Origin: Anisakis pegreffii
Taxonomy: Eukaryota; Nematoda; Chromadorea; Rhabditida; Anisakidae
Reading direction: 5' to 3'
Assembly: GCA_035041965.1 (NCBI GenBank)
Contig: JAPYMA010002596.1
Span: 19,111-83,110 of the forward strand
Length of the DNA stretch: 64,000 bases
The translations under genes were made by a program, and so were the position numbers. The notes beneath the pieces are model-generated. The model was not told the origin of the DNA. It saw nothing but the letters and a program-made list of their open reading frames with translations, and made no database searches. Shown here one piece after another: positions 11,199-23,975 of this stretch; position 1 is the first letter of the stretch, and each line of letters starts with the position of its first letter.

Positions 11199-14010
11199 CT
11201 ACATTTTTTGCAGCGAGTTTGCTGGCTGAGTAATTTGAAGCAACGGTTTATAGCTGTTGATGTTTGACGTTGAAGGAATGTCGCGTTTGCCCAAATTCGC
11301 ATAAAACACATCCATTCTCTTCGGCGGAACTGCTTTCATTAGAATTGGATTGTACGGATCACATGTAATTGGCGTATAAAGCGATAATTCTGCCATTTGC
11401 ACATGCCTTTTACTGAAACTCTGCAGCTAGTTTAACGAAATCAGTTTATTCGAGAAACGCGAAGTTCGAATGAAACGCGCTCATTGATGCAGTAATTAAT
11501 CAGTATTAGTATGATTCCGGAATGAACAGAGTCATGATTCCGTAAGATTCACGGTTGTCTACTCGATGAATGCTACGAAGAAACTTTCAAGAAAGGTACT
11601 TACTCACTCGATTTTCGTTGATGTGGCCTGTAGATACTTCGTAATTTTTTGACATACTTTTTCTGCCGCACTTTTTCGGCTTCTTGCAGTCCGATTTCCG
11701 TTGTATCAGCCGCCATTCTGTAATAAGCACATACATGAGCCACTAAACAGTTGACTTTTAACTGCTTCAGAACGAACCGTTTGCCGAGATAGGTTTATGT
11801 GATTTGAGACACAACACAGTCCTCATTACGAATCTCTTCTCCAATTCTGAACACTTACACTCGGAACAAAGAGTTCCATAAGGCTGAACGTTAATATACT
11901 TATCCACCTGGCATTGATTTCAGGTTTCTTTTCAGCTAATAACGCGCAACGAACCACTTGTACAGCTTGATCATCCACAGGCCGTTCCAGTGTTAGAACA
12001 GTCTGCAATTCGAAACAGAACTAATCAATCTGGATCAATTTATATGCAAGCGTTTAGCTTAAAATCAATACATTTTGAATTAGACGCAGTTTCACCATGT
12101 TCAGGTGCTACTTCACTTTTATACAGTGGCATAAATTAAAGTCATTACTAACTTCTGATAATTTCCTTATTCTCAAAGTGAATATTTTCTATTGAAGATG
12201 TTATCAGTGGATGAATTATTCCAGCTATTATTAAGCAACAAAAATCAATCATATGAAGACAGTTACAAATTTTTTGATCGATAGATATGAGATGATCAAT
12301 GCGTTGCAGCAGGCGACCGTTGTAATTGGCGTTCCTTCGACAGCCACAATACAATCGCCCATTAGGCATGATTGCACTGCGATACTCAATTGTTCCGTAT
12401 GTGTTATGTAGACCTGAAACTGGTGCAACTATATCCTTCAGGCACACAACAACCCATTGAAAGTGTTCCAGCTGTCATAATAGCAACGAAATTCCTTGTG
12501 TAGAACATTTCTCAACGATGTCTTTCAGTTATTCGTTCATTCGAGTTGCACTGGGCCATTTGATCCTTAATGGAATCAAGTAGACAAACTATGCGAATAA
12601 ACACCTAATTATCTATGGTGTTTCAAGAAATCACTGATCATGAAGAAATGCTGTTGAAATTCCATGAAAGGATGATCTGGAACGTTGATTGGAGATATAG
12701 TGAGGAAACGGCTATTTAATTTGACGTAAAATCAATATGAATGAAGTGGATCACAATTACGCAGTAATATGTTCACCTTACTATTGTAAGATTTTATGTT
12801 CATGCCAAGTGCTGCACCAGGATATTGTAACAATAAAGCTTTAATATATGAATATCCAGGTACTCTGTCGTATCCGTTGGGCAAATAATCGGCTACACGG
12901 TTCCATCGGGGTCTTTGAACAGTCAGAGTAAACTGAAAATGTGAGTGAAGTGTGATAGAAGTGTCTAAAATAAATTGATTGAGATCAGCGGGTATCCTTT
13001 ATAATCGTAGATGAGATAACAGATAACACAAAAACCATTCATCGATTGCATTAACTTCATAAGTTACTGCTCATTAAGTAGTTAAAAATTGTATATGGCC
13101 AACATATTGAGATGGAAACCTCTTCTTCTGATCGTCGCATATTCCGCATTTGAACATAGAATTCCGCTTTACTCATTATGTCTCTATCACCAATTTTCAT
13201 AATGAAATCACATAGCCGAAGTTTTCCTTGCAGAAATGAATCATCGTCGATTTTTACAACTAACAAAGATTTTGAAACAATAACACCGAACTGAAAGATT
13301 CAGTGGCATTACACAACCAACGCAATACACTACTCCAGCATTCTTTGAAAAGCAAATCATCATTCTCTGAAATCAAGCAAGGAATGTCCAAGAAATGCCG
13401 ATGATAACGATGATCACTTATGAACTTTGGTATTAGCATTCTGGACGATTCTGTTGAAAAATTCTGTTCGAAAATTTGAAAATATGAGATGTTTTACAAG
13501 AAGATGCTTGCAAACCTTAAATTGTCTTTTGAAAATGGCCGGTATACGAATTTGCGTTGTTAGATCAGAAGACAAGTTACCAGCAAATCCAAGCTTCGTT
13601 TGTGCTTCTCTTGGCCTGAAGGTGCATCGTGAACAATTAAGATTGTATTGCAACAAGTTGCAATTCACCTAGTGTGCGGAAGGATATATCTGGAATGTTG
13701 GCTTGGTGTTATAATAGCATAATGGAACGAAATGAGTACGCATGAAAATGAAACTTTTCAGCTTTTGGTCGTCGAGCGTTTTTGTTTTGACTCTCGATGA
13801 GATTCTGTTGTCCTTTGACACGGTTTACAGCCTTCCTCAAAGATGTTTCTCGATTCTTCCGTTTGCATCTCCTTGATGATGATGAACTTCTCGATACTTG
13901 GCACTCCTTCTGCATAGATACCTTTACACTGTCTACCGGCGATTGTTCAGTCGACAGCGACCTTTCTGAGATGGATTGCTGTTCAACTGGTAATTTCGCC
14001 TTCGATGAAC
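11199..14010 (-). CDS. two-PDZ-domain nematode protein (5' end not resolved)
   Basis: PDZ domains bind C-terminal peptides of partner proteins and act as scaffolds. The exons I can chain by phase, in transcript order, are 14010-13740, 13615-13516, 13290-13120, 12932-12777, 12413-12267, 12002-11908, 11717-11604 and 11412-11199 (TAG stop). Together they give about 420 residues. The first exon is basic and Ser/Arg-rich (RSSSSSRRCKRKNRE). The first PDZ domain spans exons 13615-13120 (IPAIFKRQFKFGVIVSK, then LLVVKIDDDSFLQGKLRLCD, FIMKIGDRDIM). A linker (FTLTVQRPRWNRVADYLPNG) leads to the second PDZ domain (VYITHTEQLSIAVQSCLMGD, then CIVAVEGTPITTV), closed by TVLTLERP. The C-terminal tail has a charged helix (GLQEAEKVRQKKYVKKLR) and an unstructured end. 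Worms have a family of small two-PDZ proteins of this layout. Partners are unknown. The donor at 13119 (GTTTCC) is weak. Upstream exons with the start codon were not found before the tandem repeat. Confidence 0.78.
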
Positions 14011-14224
14011 CTTAAACATCCGAAAAAGTATGCTGCATTGAAGAGTTTCATATTACAGCCAATGTTCATTACAGTCACAATCATTCTGTCAGACAGAAAT
14101 CCTGTGCAGTTTGTAAGCATGAATTATAAGATCAGAACATGAACAAAAGCATTTGTTACGGAGCGTAATGATGAAAACGAATGACATTGCTCATCGAAGG
14201 AAATTGACATTACTAGCATAATAT
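14011..14224. other. short AT-rich stretch upstream of the PDZ gene
   Basis: This lies between the most 5' PDZ-gene exon I could place and the tandem repeat. The missing 5' exon and promoter of the minus-strand gene should lie here or beyond the repeat. I see no clear start codon plus donor in the right phase. Confidence 0.4.
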
Positions 14225-16000
14225 ATGTTCTTCTGAATGTAGAGATGCAGCTGGATCGAACAATGCAAAAAAATTCATATGTTACTGGACAAACTTGAAG
14301 AAGACGGTAGCCTTGAAGGTGCCACCCGAGATGGTATTAATAAAAAAGCTATAATTCCTCACCTGAGCCAAATTGCTCAGTAAGATTTATAATATTCTGA
14401 ATCTAGAGGTTTTCCTGGATCGAAATTTGAAGAGAAATTCATAGGTTTCCGAGCAAACCTGAGAAGACGGTTAGCTCGAAGAATGCAATCCGCCTATTGC
14501 TATATTAACGTATTGCTTGCTCAATAGTGATCCATGTAGATGAATGATGAGCGCGACTGCGCTAATTGAAATAGATCTAAGAAAATTGCTATATCTCCTC
14601 AGCTAAGCAAAATCGCTCGGCAGAATATATGCTTTTCTGAATGTAGAGATCCAGCTGGATCGAACGATGCAAAAAAAATTCATATGTTACTGGACAAACT
14701 TGAGAAGACGGTAGGCTTAAACATGGAACCCCTATAGCCATGAGGTAGTATAAAGAAAATAGCTATATCTCCTCAAGTAAGCGGAATTTCACAGCAATAT
14801 GTATGATATTCTGAATATAGGTATTCCGCTGAATCGAATGGTGAAAATAAATTCCTAGCTTTCCGGGCAAACCTTACTAGACGGTTGGTTCGAAGAGGGC
14901 AATCGGTATACTGCTATAATAACGTACTGATTGCTCTATAGTGATCAATGTATGTGATTGATGAGCGCAACTACGCTTATTGAAATAGATCTGAGAAAAT
15001 TCCTATATCTTCTCAAGATAGAAGGATTGCTCAACAGAATATATGCTTTTCTGAATGTAGAGATCCAGCTAGATGGAATGATGCCAAAAAGTCATATGTT
15101 ACTGGGCAACCTTGAACATACGGTAGGCCTGAAGATGGCAAACCGTATAGCATGGAGGAAATAGCCATATCTCCTCATCTAATCATAACTTATTGGGAAA
15201 GTATATGATATTCTGAACTTAGAGATTCTGAGCAACCGAATGGTGCAAAGTAATTCATATGTTGCCAGGCAAGCTTGAGAGTACAGTTACCTTGAACATG
15301 GTAACCCCCTTAGCCCTAGAGTGATACATATATTTATCTATAGTGATCAGTAGTATATGAACAGAGATTACGGTAGGACTGAGGATAGGAAACCTTTTGG
15401 CATTGGGAAAATAGCCATATCTTCTCAAGGTGGAAGAATTGCTCAACAGAATATGTGTTTTTATGAATGTAAAGATCCAGCTGGATTGAATGAGGCAAAA
15501 ATTCATATGTTACTGAGCAAACTTGAGAAGACGGTAGGCTTGAACATGGCAACGCGTATAGCATTGAGAACATTGCTATATGTTCTGAGAATGTGTGCAG
15601 AAAATCGGTTGTATCTCCAAAAGAAAACAAAATCGCTCGACAAAATGTATACATTTCTAAAAGTAGAGAGTCTCGGGAATTTAATAGTGTGAGGAAATTT
15701 CTACGTTGTTGAGCAAACCTGTGGACACTGTTAGTTTGAAGATGGTAACCCTAATATTGTTAAGATAATGTTTAGATTGATTTGTAGAGATTGTGGTGAG
15801 GAGTTACATGAAATAACTGTAGAAAATCGGATATTTCTCTGAATTTAAGGAAAATCCCTCGACAACATGCACACACTTCTGAAACCGATTTGAATTCGAT
15901 GGCGCGCAGAAGTGAGCGTGTTATTGGGTGAACTTGAGAACAGCATCGGCTCGAAATTGTGTCAAGACGTTTGAAAGCAGCGATACATCCCAAACCTTTT
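14225..16000. repeat. degenerate two-spacing tandem repeat, higher-order period about 410 bp
   Basis: A motif containing 'ctgaatgtagagatccagct', 'attcatatgttactggacaa' and 'cttgagaagacggtaggct' recurs near 14276, 14437, 14682, 14850, 15096, 15256, 15503 and 15690, with a worn copy near 15918. Spacings alternate between about 160-168 and about 245-247 bp, so the real unit is a dimer of about 406-414 bp present about four times. One half carries 'catatgttactgg' and the other 'ttccgggcaaacc', which shows that the A/B dimer was amplified as a block. Frames through it (for example 14958-15164 and 15357-15692) are not kept from unit to unit, so I do not call them genes. Confidence 0.85.
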
Positions 16001-17380
16001 TCCATTGGTCAGTTAAATAACGAACGCATAATAAAAATCAATGATATCTAAATCAATCTACCTACGCCCTTCATGGCGTCTGAACTGCTCAATGAGCAGA
16101 ATAACTAAAAAAGTGAACCGTCAAATAAATTTGTCGCTTTTATTCTCATAAATTACTCCATTTTCTTGAATAATTTCTGTACTTTTCAATTAATTTGAAT
16201 TTTTTCAAGGTCAGGAGTAGTTTGAATTTCTTTCCAATAGCATTTTTGTACGTAATTAAGATTTTTCTACCGACGGTACTCTAAACATATGTCCACGCCA
16301 TAAAACTTAAATGCAATTGTTTAAAGTTTTTTGTTTTCTAACTGAAGTTATATTTAGAGCAGCAATTAAAGCAATTTCGATGAAATTATGAACTGTAGGT
16401 TTGTCATATCCCTAAATGCACATTGCATAATCCCTGTCGAGTTTATCAGCTTGTGAATATTCATTATTCAAAGCACACAGAAACTGAACAAAACAATATC
16501 GTCCCATTTATTTTCAAAAAATTGATTCAAGTCGATAACAATGATCAATATTAAATTGAAGACAATGATAAATACAGCACGAGATCTGCCAAACAAAATT
16601 CAACATTATGAAGCCTCCGTAGCATGTTCTTTCCTAATATGACATGCCGTGAACGCCAATAACCTGATGAGTAAGGCAATAATTTCGTTCAGCTGACCAT
16701 AATAACTAATTCTTCAAGATTCAACCAATGACATTTCACCGACCGACTGAAATTTGTCACAATTTTCAGTCAATATCAAAAAGTACAACACAATAAATTC
16801 ACGAAAGCATATCAAAGCACTTGTAAAATTGAAGACATCTGTAAGTTAAACAATACAATAGAACGAGATTTGATGGATACAAGTATTCAACATCATATCA
16901 GGAGAATAACACAAAAAATCTTAGTGAAAATTCACGGCAATGACCAGAGGCAGCAAATTGGAGAACTTCCTCTCATATACACGTTGCTTTTGTGAAGATT
17001 CTTTCATAGAATGCGATAACCAACTGAAATTAACAATGATTCATGATCACATTCGAATCAGCTATTCTTTATTCAATTCATCTTAAGGCACCTTGCCTTT
17101 CACGTTCCATATTTTTTTATTTGGCAATAAGTTATTCGCAGATTCACTGGTTCGCTATTACAGCTTTAACATATTTTCTTGATTTCGGAATTTCACGAAT
17201 AACTTTTTGCTGTAAACCATTTCAACTCTTCTAATAACTCTTTCATAAACGGTCTATAAAAACTCCTGACAATTGCGACTCGCAGAAACAATTGACAATA
17301 TCACATCTTGCTTACAACTGGAATAATTCAGAACTGATGCAAGCCAACGAATATCAATAATTCTCATAAAACCATCTGTT
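16001..17380. other. intergenic, AT-rich, no gene supported
   Basis: Lies downstream of the HP1-type gene (minus strand) and beyond the tandem repeat. It contains poly-A/T-rich unique sequence and only short chance open frames. The 3' UTR of the HP1-type transcript is expected to occupy its right end. Confidence 0.6.
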
Positions 17381-19093
17381 TTAAACCATAAAACACAAAT
17401 TATCAACATAACTTGCTTGGGATAAAGAAAGCGAACGATACGACAACAAACAGTAAAAACGTACTACCTGAGGCCACATATTTTTGCAAACGTCCTGCGG
17501 AACACACTCGTATTTCTTCTTGTGTTTATATTTGACCACGAACGAGTCCGGATACTTCTCATCGCCTTGCTGCAAAAACCATCAATTCACGCTCAATTCA
17601 AATGTTACAATAAATACAGACGAATGCAGCTATTCATGTCATTACTTTCGAAAACATTAAACTCTTACGCTGACGGTGGTAATGATTTCTGGTATCCAGC
17701 CTTTTTCCATGCCACTTTCGCCAGGCGCAGGATGACCTATAACAAGCACAAGTAGACATTCACTGCTTCCAGAATCTTGCAATAACACAAACAATGAAGA
17801 TCTTACATCGTCTCATCGCTTCTTCCGTATCGTCGTCACTCTCACTCGATGACGTCTCGAGATCGGAGGCTTCTGAACGATCTGACGCACACGGTGAAGA
17901 CACTGACTGTCTTAGTATCAATTGTGGTGTAACGCAAACCTCGGGTGTTCTCGACGATGGCACCTGTGCACTTTGTCGCTTCCTTTTATCACTCTTTTGC
18001 GTGCCTCTAGAATATCTAGAGTATGGATTTTTGCAGAAACATACTTGGTTTATGAGATCAAATAAACGGTTTCAAGTTTGACAATTCAGTCTCAACGGTC
18101 AAATATGAACACATTCTTGAAAATTTACTTTGCTGAAGTGGATCCAGACGCGGCAGGAGTTGCTTTCTTGAGCCGTTCTCGGTGAAACTCTTCAATGAGT
18201 GAGGCACAATCCTGAATTTGAAACGTTCACACTCACACAAAGAAACGCCAGTCTATTGGCAGTTTGTTATCCATACACATTCCAAGCTCCAGCCTCATTG
18301 AAGTCAACACACCGCAACTACCCGCTTATTAATGGCAATTCGTTGGATCGTCATTCTCTCGATCAAACGCTTATTTAAGACAACAGTTTTGAGTTTCTAC
18401 TACTCACTATAGATATAGCCTCTCTACAATTAAGTGGATCAAAGGATTTGGTGAAAATGAAAGCTTTGTTGAAAATGCACCAACCAAATTACTTTCCGGC
18501 TCCCATGTGTTGTCCTCGTCCCCGTATCCTTGCCATTTCAGCAAATATTCTTTACATTTCTTCTTCGCATTATATCGCTCATCCAAAATTTTTTCCACGA
18601 TAAATTCCTCATTTTCGTTCTCATTATCACCACTTGGTGCTTGCTGCTCGTCTTGAGCCTCCTTAATAACACAGCAAAATCTTAACAACACCCAAACACT
18701 GACAAAAGAATATATTTCAAAAATGTATCGTTGAATAACTGAGTGTGGCTGTCATAAAATGCACACGGATAGATCTATTTATTGGCATATCATCGGATAT
18801 CCAATGGAAAGAAGTTCCAGTCTAAACAAAACGGGGTAATTTTATACTTTAGGTTGGTAAAATCAAAACGGCATTTCGTTCCCATTTGCAGTTGATTATG
18901 TTACTTTGTTAGAGCACAGCAAGAAATGTTCGCACGAACGAAATGCCAGTGTGAGTTTATCAACCTGAAATACAATATTACCCAAAACGTTAAAGGCAAG
19001 AATGAAAGAAACCTCTCGGTCGGACTCACTGGAATCAGCTGCTGATGAAGGCTCATCGGACTGCAACGAAACTGATGATCGCAACACGCTCAT
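17381..19093 (-). CDS. hpl-2-like: HP1-family heterochromatin protein (chromodomain + chromo shadow domain), complete, 265 aa
   Basis: HP1 proteins read methylated histone H3 lysine 9 through the chromodomain and dimerise through the chromo shadow domain, to silence chromatin. Six exons join without phase conflict: 19093-19013, 18661-18485, 18211-18129, 18006-17807, 17736-17669 and 17569-17381. The N-terminus is Ser/Asp-rich. The chromodomain (exons 2-3) shows [14 protein letters not shown], the aromatic-cage residues in EYLLKWQGY and NTWEPESNL, then [13 protein letters not shown]. The hinge is basic then acidic ([22 protein letters not shown]). The shadow domain (exons 5-6) runs from [15 protein letters not shown] through [20 protein letters not shown] to MWPQVVRFY. 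The usual FYE ending is replaced by a tail, [11 protein letters not shown]..., to the TAA stop. I infer an ortholog of worm HPL-1 or HPL-2 and cannot tell which. The length of 265 aa is in the range of animal HP1 proteins. The start is the only in-frame ATG before exon 1's donor. Confidence 0.9.
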
Positions 19094-19589
19094 TTCTGTT
19101 GATTCGGTTGATTTCTACAAACCAAGCCAAAAAGCACTTTCACACGCGCGCACTCGATTGTTGAAAGGCGAGAGAACGAGAGGAAGAAAATGCTTTGTAT
19201 ATACGCATAAAATGAACTGAATGAATAGAGTCATAACAACTGAAAAGGACAACTTGCATAGCAAAACATTCACGATTAATACCAAATTCAATTAGCCACG
19301 AAATGAGATTTCATAGAAATTGATTCAATTTAGAAATGTTCAGATAAGATGCTCACTTATGGAATTTTCGGAATTGTAACTTAAAATGCCTAGTTGCTAT
19401 AAAGAATTTTGCTGTTGTGAGCGATTGATATGGAAAAAGTGCCGGAACGGAACATTGCTCAGTCAGTATTCATTAGAAACAGAATTTGTGCCTTAACAAA
19501 TTGAGAAATTATCAATAAAATGATTCTGAACCGCCAGCTTCATCCTAATATTCGCGAAAATAGGTCAGGAACATGTGCTGGATCATCAC
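19094..19589. other. upstream region of the HP1-type gene
   Basis: Unique AT-rich sequence between the HP1-type start codon and the tRNA, presumably promoter and 5' UTR of the minus-strand gene. No specific site is recognisable. Confidence 0.4.
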
Positions 19590-19661
19590 GGTCCCGTGGT
19601 GTAGTGGTTAGCACTCAGGACTCTGAATCCTGCGACGGGAGTTCAAATCTCCCCGGGACCT
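19590..19661 (+). tRNA. tRNA-Gln (anticodon CTG)
   Basis: A full cloverleaf of 72 nt can be folded. The acceptor stem is GGTCCCG/CGGGACC with discriminator T at 19661. The D arm is GTGTAGTGGTTAGCAC, the anticodon stem CAGGA/TCCTG encloses loop CTCTGAA with anticodon CTG, and the T arm is GGGAG-TTCAAAT-CTCCC. The A box (TGGTGTAGTGGTTA) and B box (GAGTTCAAATCTC) for RNA polymerase III are intact. There is no intron and CCA is not encoded. It reads the CAG glutamine codon. It stands alone, with no other tRNA in the window. Confidence 0.97.
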
Positions 19662-19665
19662 TGCC

Positions 19666-19669
19666 TTTT
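19666..19669 (+). terminator. RNA polymerase III T4 terminator of tRNA-Gln
   Basis: A run of four T residues starts five bases after the tRNA discriminator base, the expected pol III stop signal. Confidence 0.75.
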
Positions 19670-22600
19670 GCACACTCCACCTTATATTTTCTATGTGCAT
19701 CACGAATTGCAAAGTCATTTCCTCATACGAACAAAAAGTTTCGCAATAATGTTTATCAAGAAGTTTACGAGAGGTATGGGTTCGCATAGGATCACTGATT
19801 AAATACCCTTTTGCATTTATCGTAGGAAAGGAATCGGAGTGTGAAGCGCAAAAGCAGATATAGTCAATGGCACGAAAATAAATCGGAACGGGTATTTCCC
19901 ATACTTGAATCGAGAGACGCGATGATTCCTAATCATTGTTTAGGAACTGCGCTTATTGTATTGTTTAGTACTATAAGAGGAAGAAAAGTTCAAAATTTGG
20001 AAAAAAAAGAATGATTATTAATGGAAATTCGAAACAACAACAAAGTACTAATATCAGTGCGATCCTTTCTGCACTTATCGTTAGTTCAATGTCTATGATG
20101 AATATGAACTTCCAACCAGAACTGGAGGGGAATGATCTCACATAAACGTGTTGCAGACAACGATGGTGAGTTGTTTGTCTGAGGAAATGAATTTGTATCT
20201 AATTGCAACGTTTCATGAAAAATGAGTGACGAAATACAGAGTTATGAAATCCTAATCGTAAGAAAAATGTTATTGAGAGAAACAAGTTAACGAATGCCTA
20301 AACAAGAGTGAAAGGTGCTGTCGAATAATTGCCTTATTGCAAGAGATGAGCTAGGCGTTGCTGATCGTAAATATATCATCACAGCGATGAGTGTTTCCAT
20401 GTGATCTCTTGAGGTAGTTAATTTTCTTTAGTCGTGGAAATATTGCATTTGTGCGTGCGTTGTTGCGTAATCATAATCAGTGACCGCATCTTTTCGCTAT
20501 AAGTTCATATCATATTCATGAGAATTGAACTGTGTTAAAGTATTCCATTTCATGTGATAGTGTCATCGAATTCAATTTTTATCGTCAAATTACAGCGTCC
20601 GATGAGAAAATGATTCTGGCCATATTTTCATTTTCGGACTGCAAAGCGCTGAGCTCTTCATCAATGTCGACCATATGAAGTGCTCGCTCAAAAAGTGTTT
20701 AATCTTCTCTGAAATCGATGAATGTTTCGCATAGTATTGTTGATAAATTAATGAGAATGTGGCTGTCGTATAAAAGTATTTGATGAACGCGATTCTCTCC
20801 GTCTCGTTGAACGTCTCGTTAATCATTCAATCAATTGATAATATCGATCTTTCATCAAGTGGCATTCTTCGCATTTGGAAGTTTTAATCTATTTTAATTC
20901 TCACGTGCTTCACGATCGTTTCAAATTTCTCGTATCTATTGTGCTACTTATTCACCATTCTTGAGCCGAAAGCACAGATAATCAAAATCACTGTCAACTT
21001 TCGAAACATACATTTTGATCGAAATTTAGATCAGCGGATTTAAGTGGATTTATACAAGCAGTCGAATCAGCTCTTTTATGACTGACCTACTAATATAACT
21101 GAAATAATGTTAGTGTATTCTACTTTCTTGTTATTTCAGTGTTTCTTCAATGGCAGTTTCGCGTTATACGATTCTCATATGCCGAGGTCATGAATTCCGC
21201 GATATCAGGCATGATTTTACGGTGGTGAATGGTTATGGTAATAGATATATTAAACGCTGATAGATGTCGTACTTAATTACCGTAGTCAAGTAATATAAAT
21301 TGTAATTGCATTCATGATCTTAAAAGAATCGAAATGCAGACTGTCCGAATGAATCATTCCCCTGACACAATAAGAATTGCCACCAATTATGCCCACAACA
21401 CGGCAGCTATTCCATTGATGGTTTCATTGTGACTGCAGTAAACCAGCCGCTTTTGAGCAAACTCTTCCCGCGCGAGGAGAACTGAACTGTGCAGCATCTC
21501 ATCATGATTGAAATAAATTTGGCATGACAGGATCAGTGAGTAACCTTCGACATTTACTGATTGTGGTTCAGTATAAAAGCTTGCTGCTCTGAATTATTCC
21601 CTCTGAATCAACAATCCGAGTTTCAGAAATTGTTTAAGACTTAAACTGAATTATAACTCAGCAATGAACTCTGAGTTGTTTTTGGGAATGAGGAATTCGC
21701 GATCTACTGAGCACTTAGATACAGTCAGTGATGGAACGCGGAGAGATATTTCCTAGATGGATTTGACGGTGACGGTGATCTGTACTGGTAGTGATATCGA
21801 AATGGTATGCATACGATTTCTACTATTATATGGTCTTGAGAAGTTCGTATTACCGAATAAAAATGAAAATGTTATGCCTAGATAATTACGCGCTGGCCAA
21901 ATCGTAGCCCAGCAAAGACTCGATAACATTGGTGGCATTGATGCACTTTTCGGTCTCGAGCAAAACGTTTCCGCTCGAGTTGTACTCGAAATAGCAAGGT
22001 TATTATGAAAAAAATCAAAATTGTTTTCATGATTGCATAAAACCAAATTGGATTAACTATAATATAAACGAGTTCAATTTAGAATTATTACCTATACACA
22101 CGAGCACACTGCTGAATGGAAATGAATTGTTGTTCCGTAGACATTCAAATCCCATGGTTCTATTCAAAATTCAGTCGATCAGTTCCTTCGAACAACAAAA
22201 GTGTTGCATTCTCGTCATAATGGTTGCTGACGTTATTAGGTATGAATGCAAACAAGATAAATGAAATTGTATGCATGATTGGTGGAACCGGAATGAGTGC
22301 GAAACTGCAGTGCTACGAGAATGTATGAAAAATAGAAATATAAAAGTACGAAACTCTTGAAATTCACACAACAGTCTGCGAATGGTAAGTGTTCTCCGCA
22401 TATGTTGGAGGTTATTATGTTTCTGTTAAAATTCTTTCAACTTAACGCATCGTTTCAAGAAGTTATTAATTCCCTTCAGTTTTCCTGTTATTCCGACTAG
22501 TCTTACTAGTTAGGCTGTATGCAAAATACAGTTCAGTTCGTTCGGAATAATTCTATGGTAACTGCTGCAATAACAAGGAAATTGCTTTTTTTCTTCGCTA

Positions 22601-23975
22601 TCGTCAGCTGAGTCGAATCTATTACGTGGTTCATACCATTGCTTGAAAATTCTGTATGTTAAGAGAAATTGTGTTTGATGCGAGTTGTTATTTCGTTACA
22701 AGGAGTGAGCATAATTTATTCAGTTGTTCCTCGAGAACAGTGTTGTTGATTCCTTTGTCTCGATAATAATAGAGATAAAGGTATCGAGTAAGGTATATAG
22801 GAAAGTGAATTTCGGAAGATCGGGAGTTATGTAAGATGAAGGTAAGTATATTTCTGAAATTGTGTTCGACTCCACTTTTGAGATCTCGAAAAATTTTTAG
22901 TTTCTTGATTTATGATATCAGCAGAAGATTTTCTTATTGATCATCACTGTTGATCTCGGCAATTGATCTGTGAAGGTTGTTCATCTGTTCTCCTACATTC
23001 CTATCAGAAAATGTCGGAGGAATTTTGGATGCAATGGGGTGGTAAATTGAAAGGTGAAATATACTTTATTGTTGGTGAAGTGAACTCCTAGTAAGATAAA
23101 AGTGAAGTATACTTGAAGAAGTATGCAAACACTGCTCTAAAACATATAACTGAAGATGCCTTAGAACAAGCAAATTATAGGATTCGAATGACGCACATAA
23201 ATTTGTCTGTCAGAAACGCCTATGAATTAATGTGATTATTCAGTAGATATGTATGAGCAACGAAATGAACATTCTTGCAAGAGTCACTCTCAATTTCTTT
23301 GAAGTGAATGTCTTTTCGATGCATCAGTTAACTATGTTGTGCCCCTCGTATTGTTCTTCTTAAGACATAGCATTTGAGATCTGCTCCACATTTCAGAGAT
23401 TCTTTTCATTCCATCCATTTCTGTTCATCATCTCGTATCAGGTTACCTCTTCGTTTCTGTGCTCAACAACAATTATCCCATAGGTTTTCTTTTCACCCTC
23501 ATTTGCAATTGTTTATTCGCATAATTTCCCAATTGTTAGCAATATTTTCTGAAGTGCTGTCACTGGCAGAAATATTCGCTCATATTTCTGACTGAGCGGA
23601 TTGAAATTTCCCGAAAATTAATGTGTTCCTATCGAAGAAAAGTACTTGTCTCAAAGATATATGTGAACTACGCAGGCTTCGTTATCATAAAAAGGACCGA
23701 AATTTTCAATTTCCTTTTTGTTATCTTCAAGCAAAAGTAGTTTGATGAATATGATATCGGACCACTGAAAACACACATCCTATGAGTATTTAGAACGGCT
23801 GCCATGCCGAAGTGATGTGGAATTTCATTCAAATTGCTTCTTCGAAGTGATTATTTCATAGGTTGTATCAGAAGTATTCAAGTTATGAATTTTCGAACAC
23901 GTAGAAACACTTATTATTGTAGGTTATCTTGAAACGCCGAGTCAAGTATGATAAATCATTCACGTCTTCTTAAAT
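19670..23975. other. gene-poor stretch, no gene supported
   Basis: Mostly unique AT-rich DNA with short chance frames. The only coding-like segment is a 40-codon plus-strand frame at 21886-22005, reported as a finding. A donor-like ATGAAG|GTAAGT at about 22836 is suggestive of a first exon but has no partner that I can identify. Confidence 0.5.

Noticed and set aside
14958..15692. Plus-strand frames inside the tandem repeat
   Set aside because: The frame is interrupted or shifted in most units, so coding is not supported, though it is mentioned under the repeat finding.
19520..19789. 89-codon plus-strand frame
   Set aside because: It runs straight through the tRNA-Gln gene, and its translation there is just the tRNA sequence.
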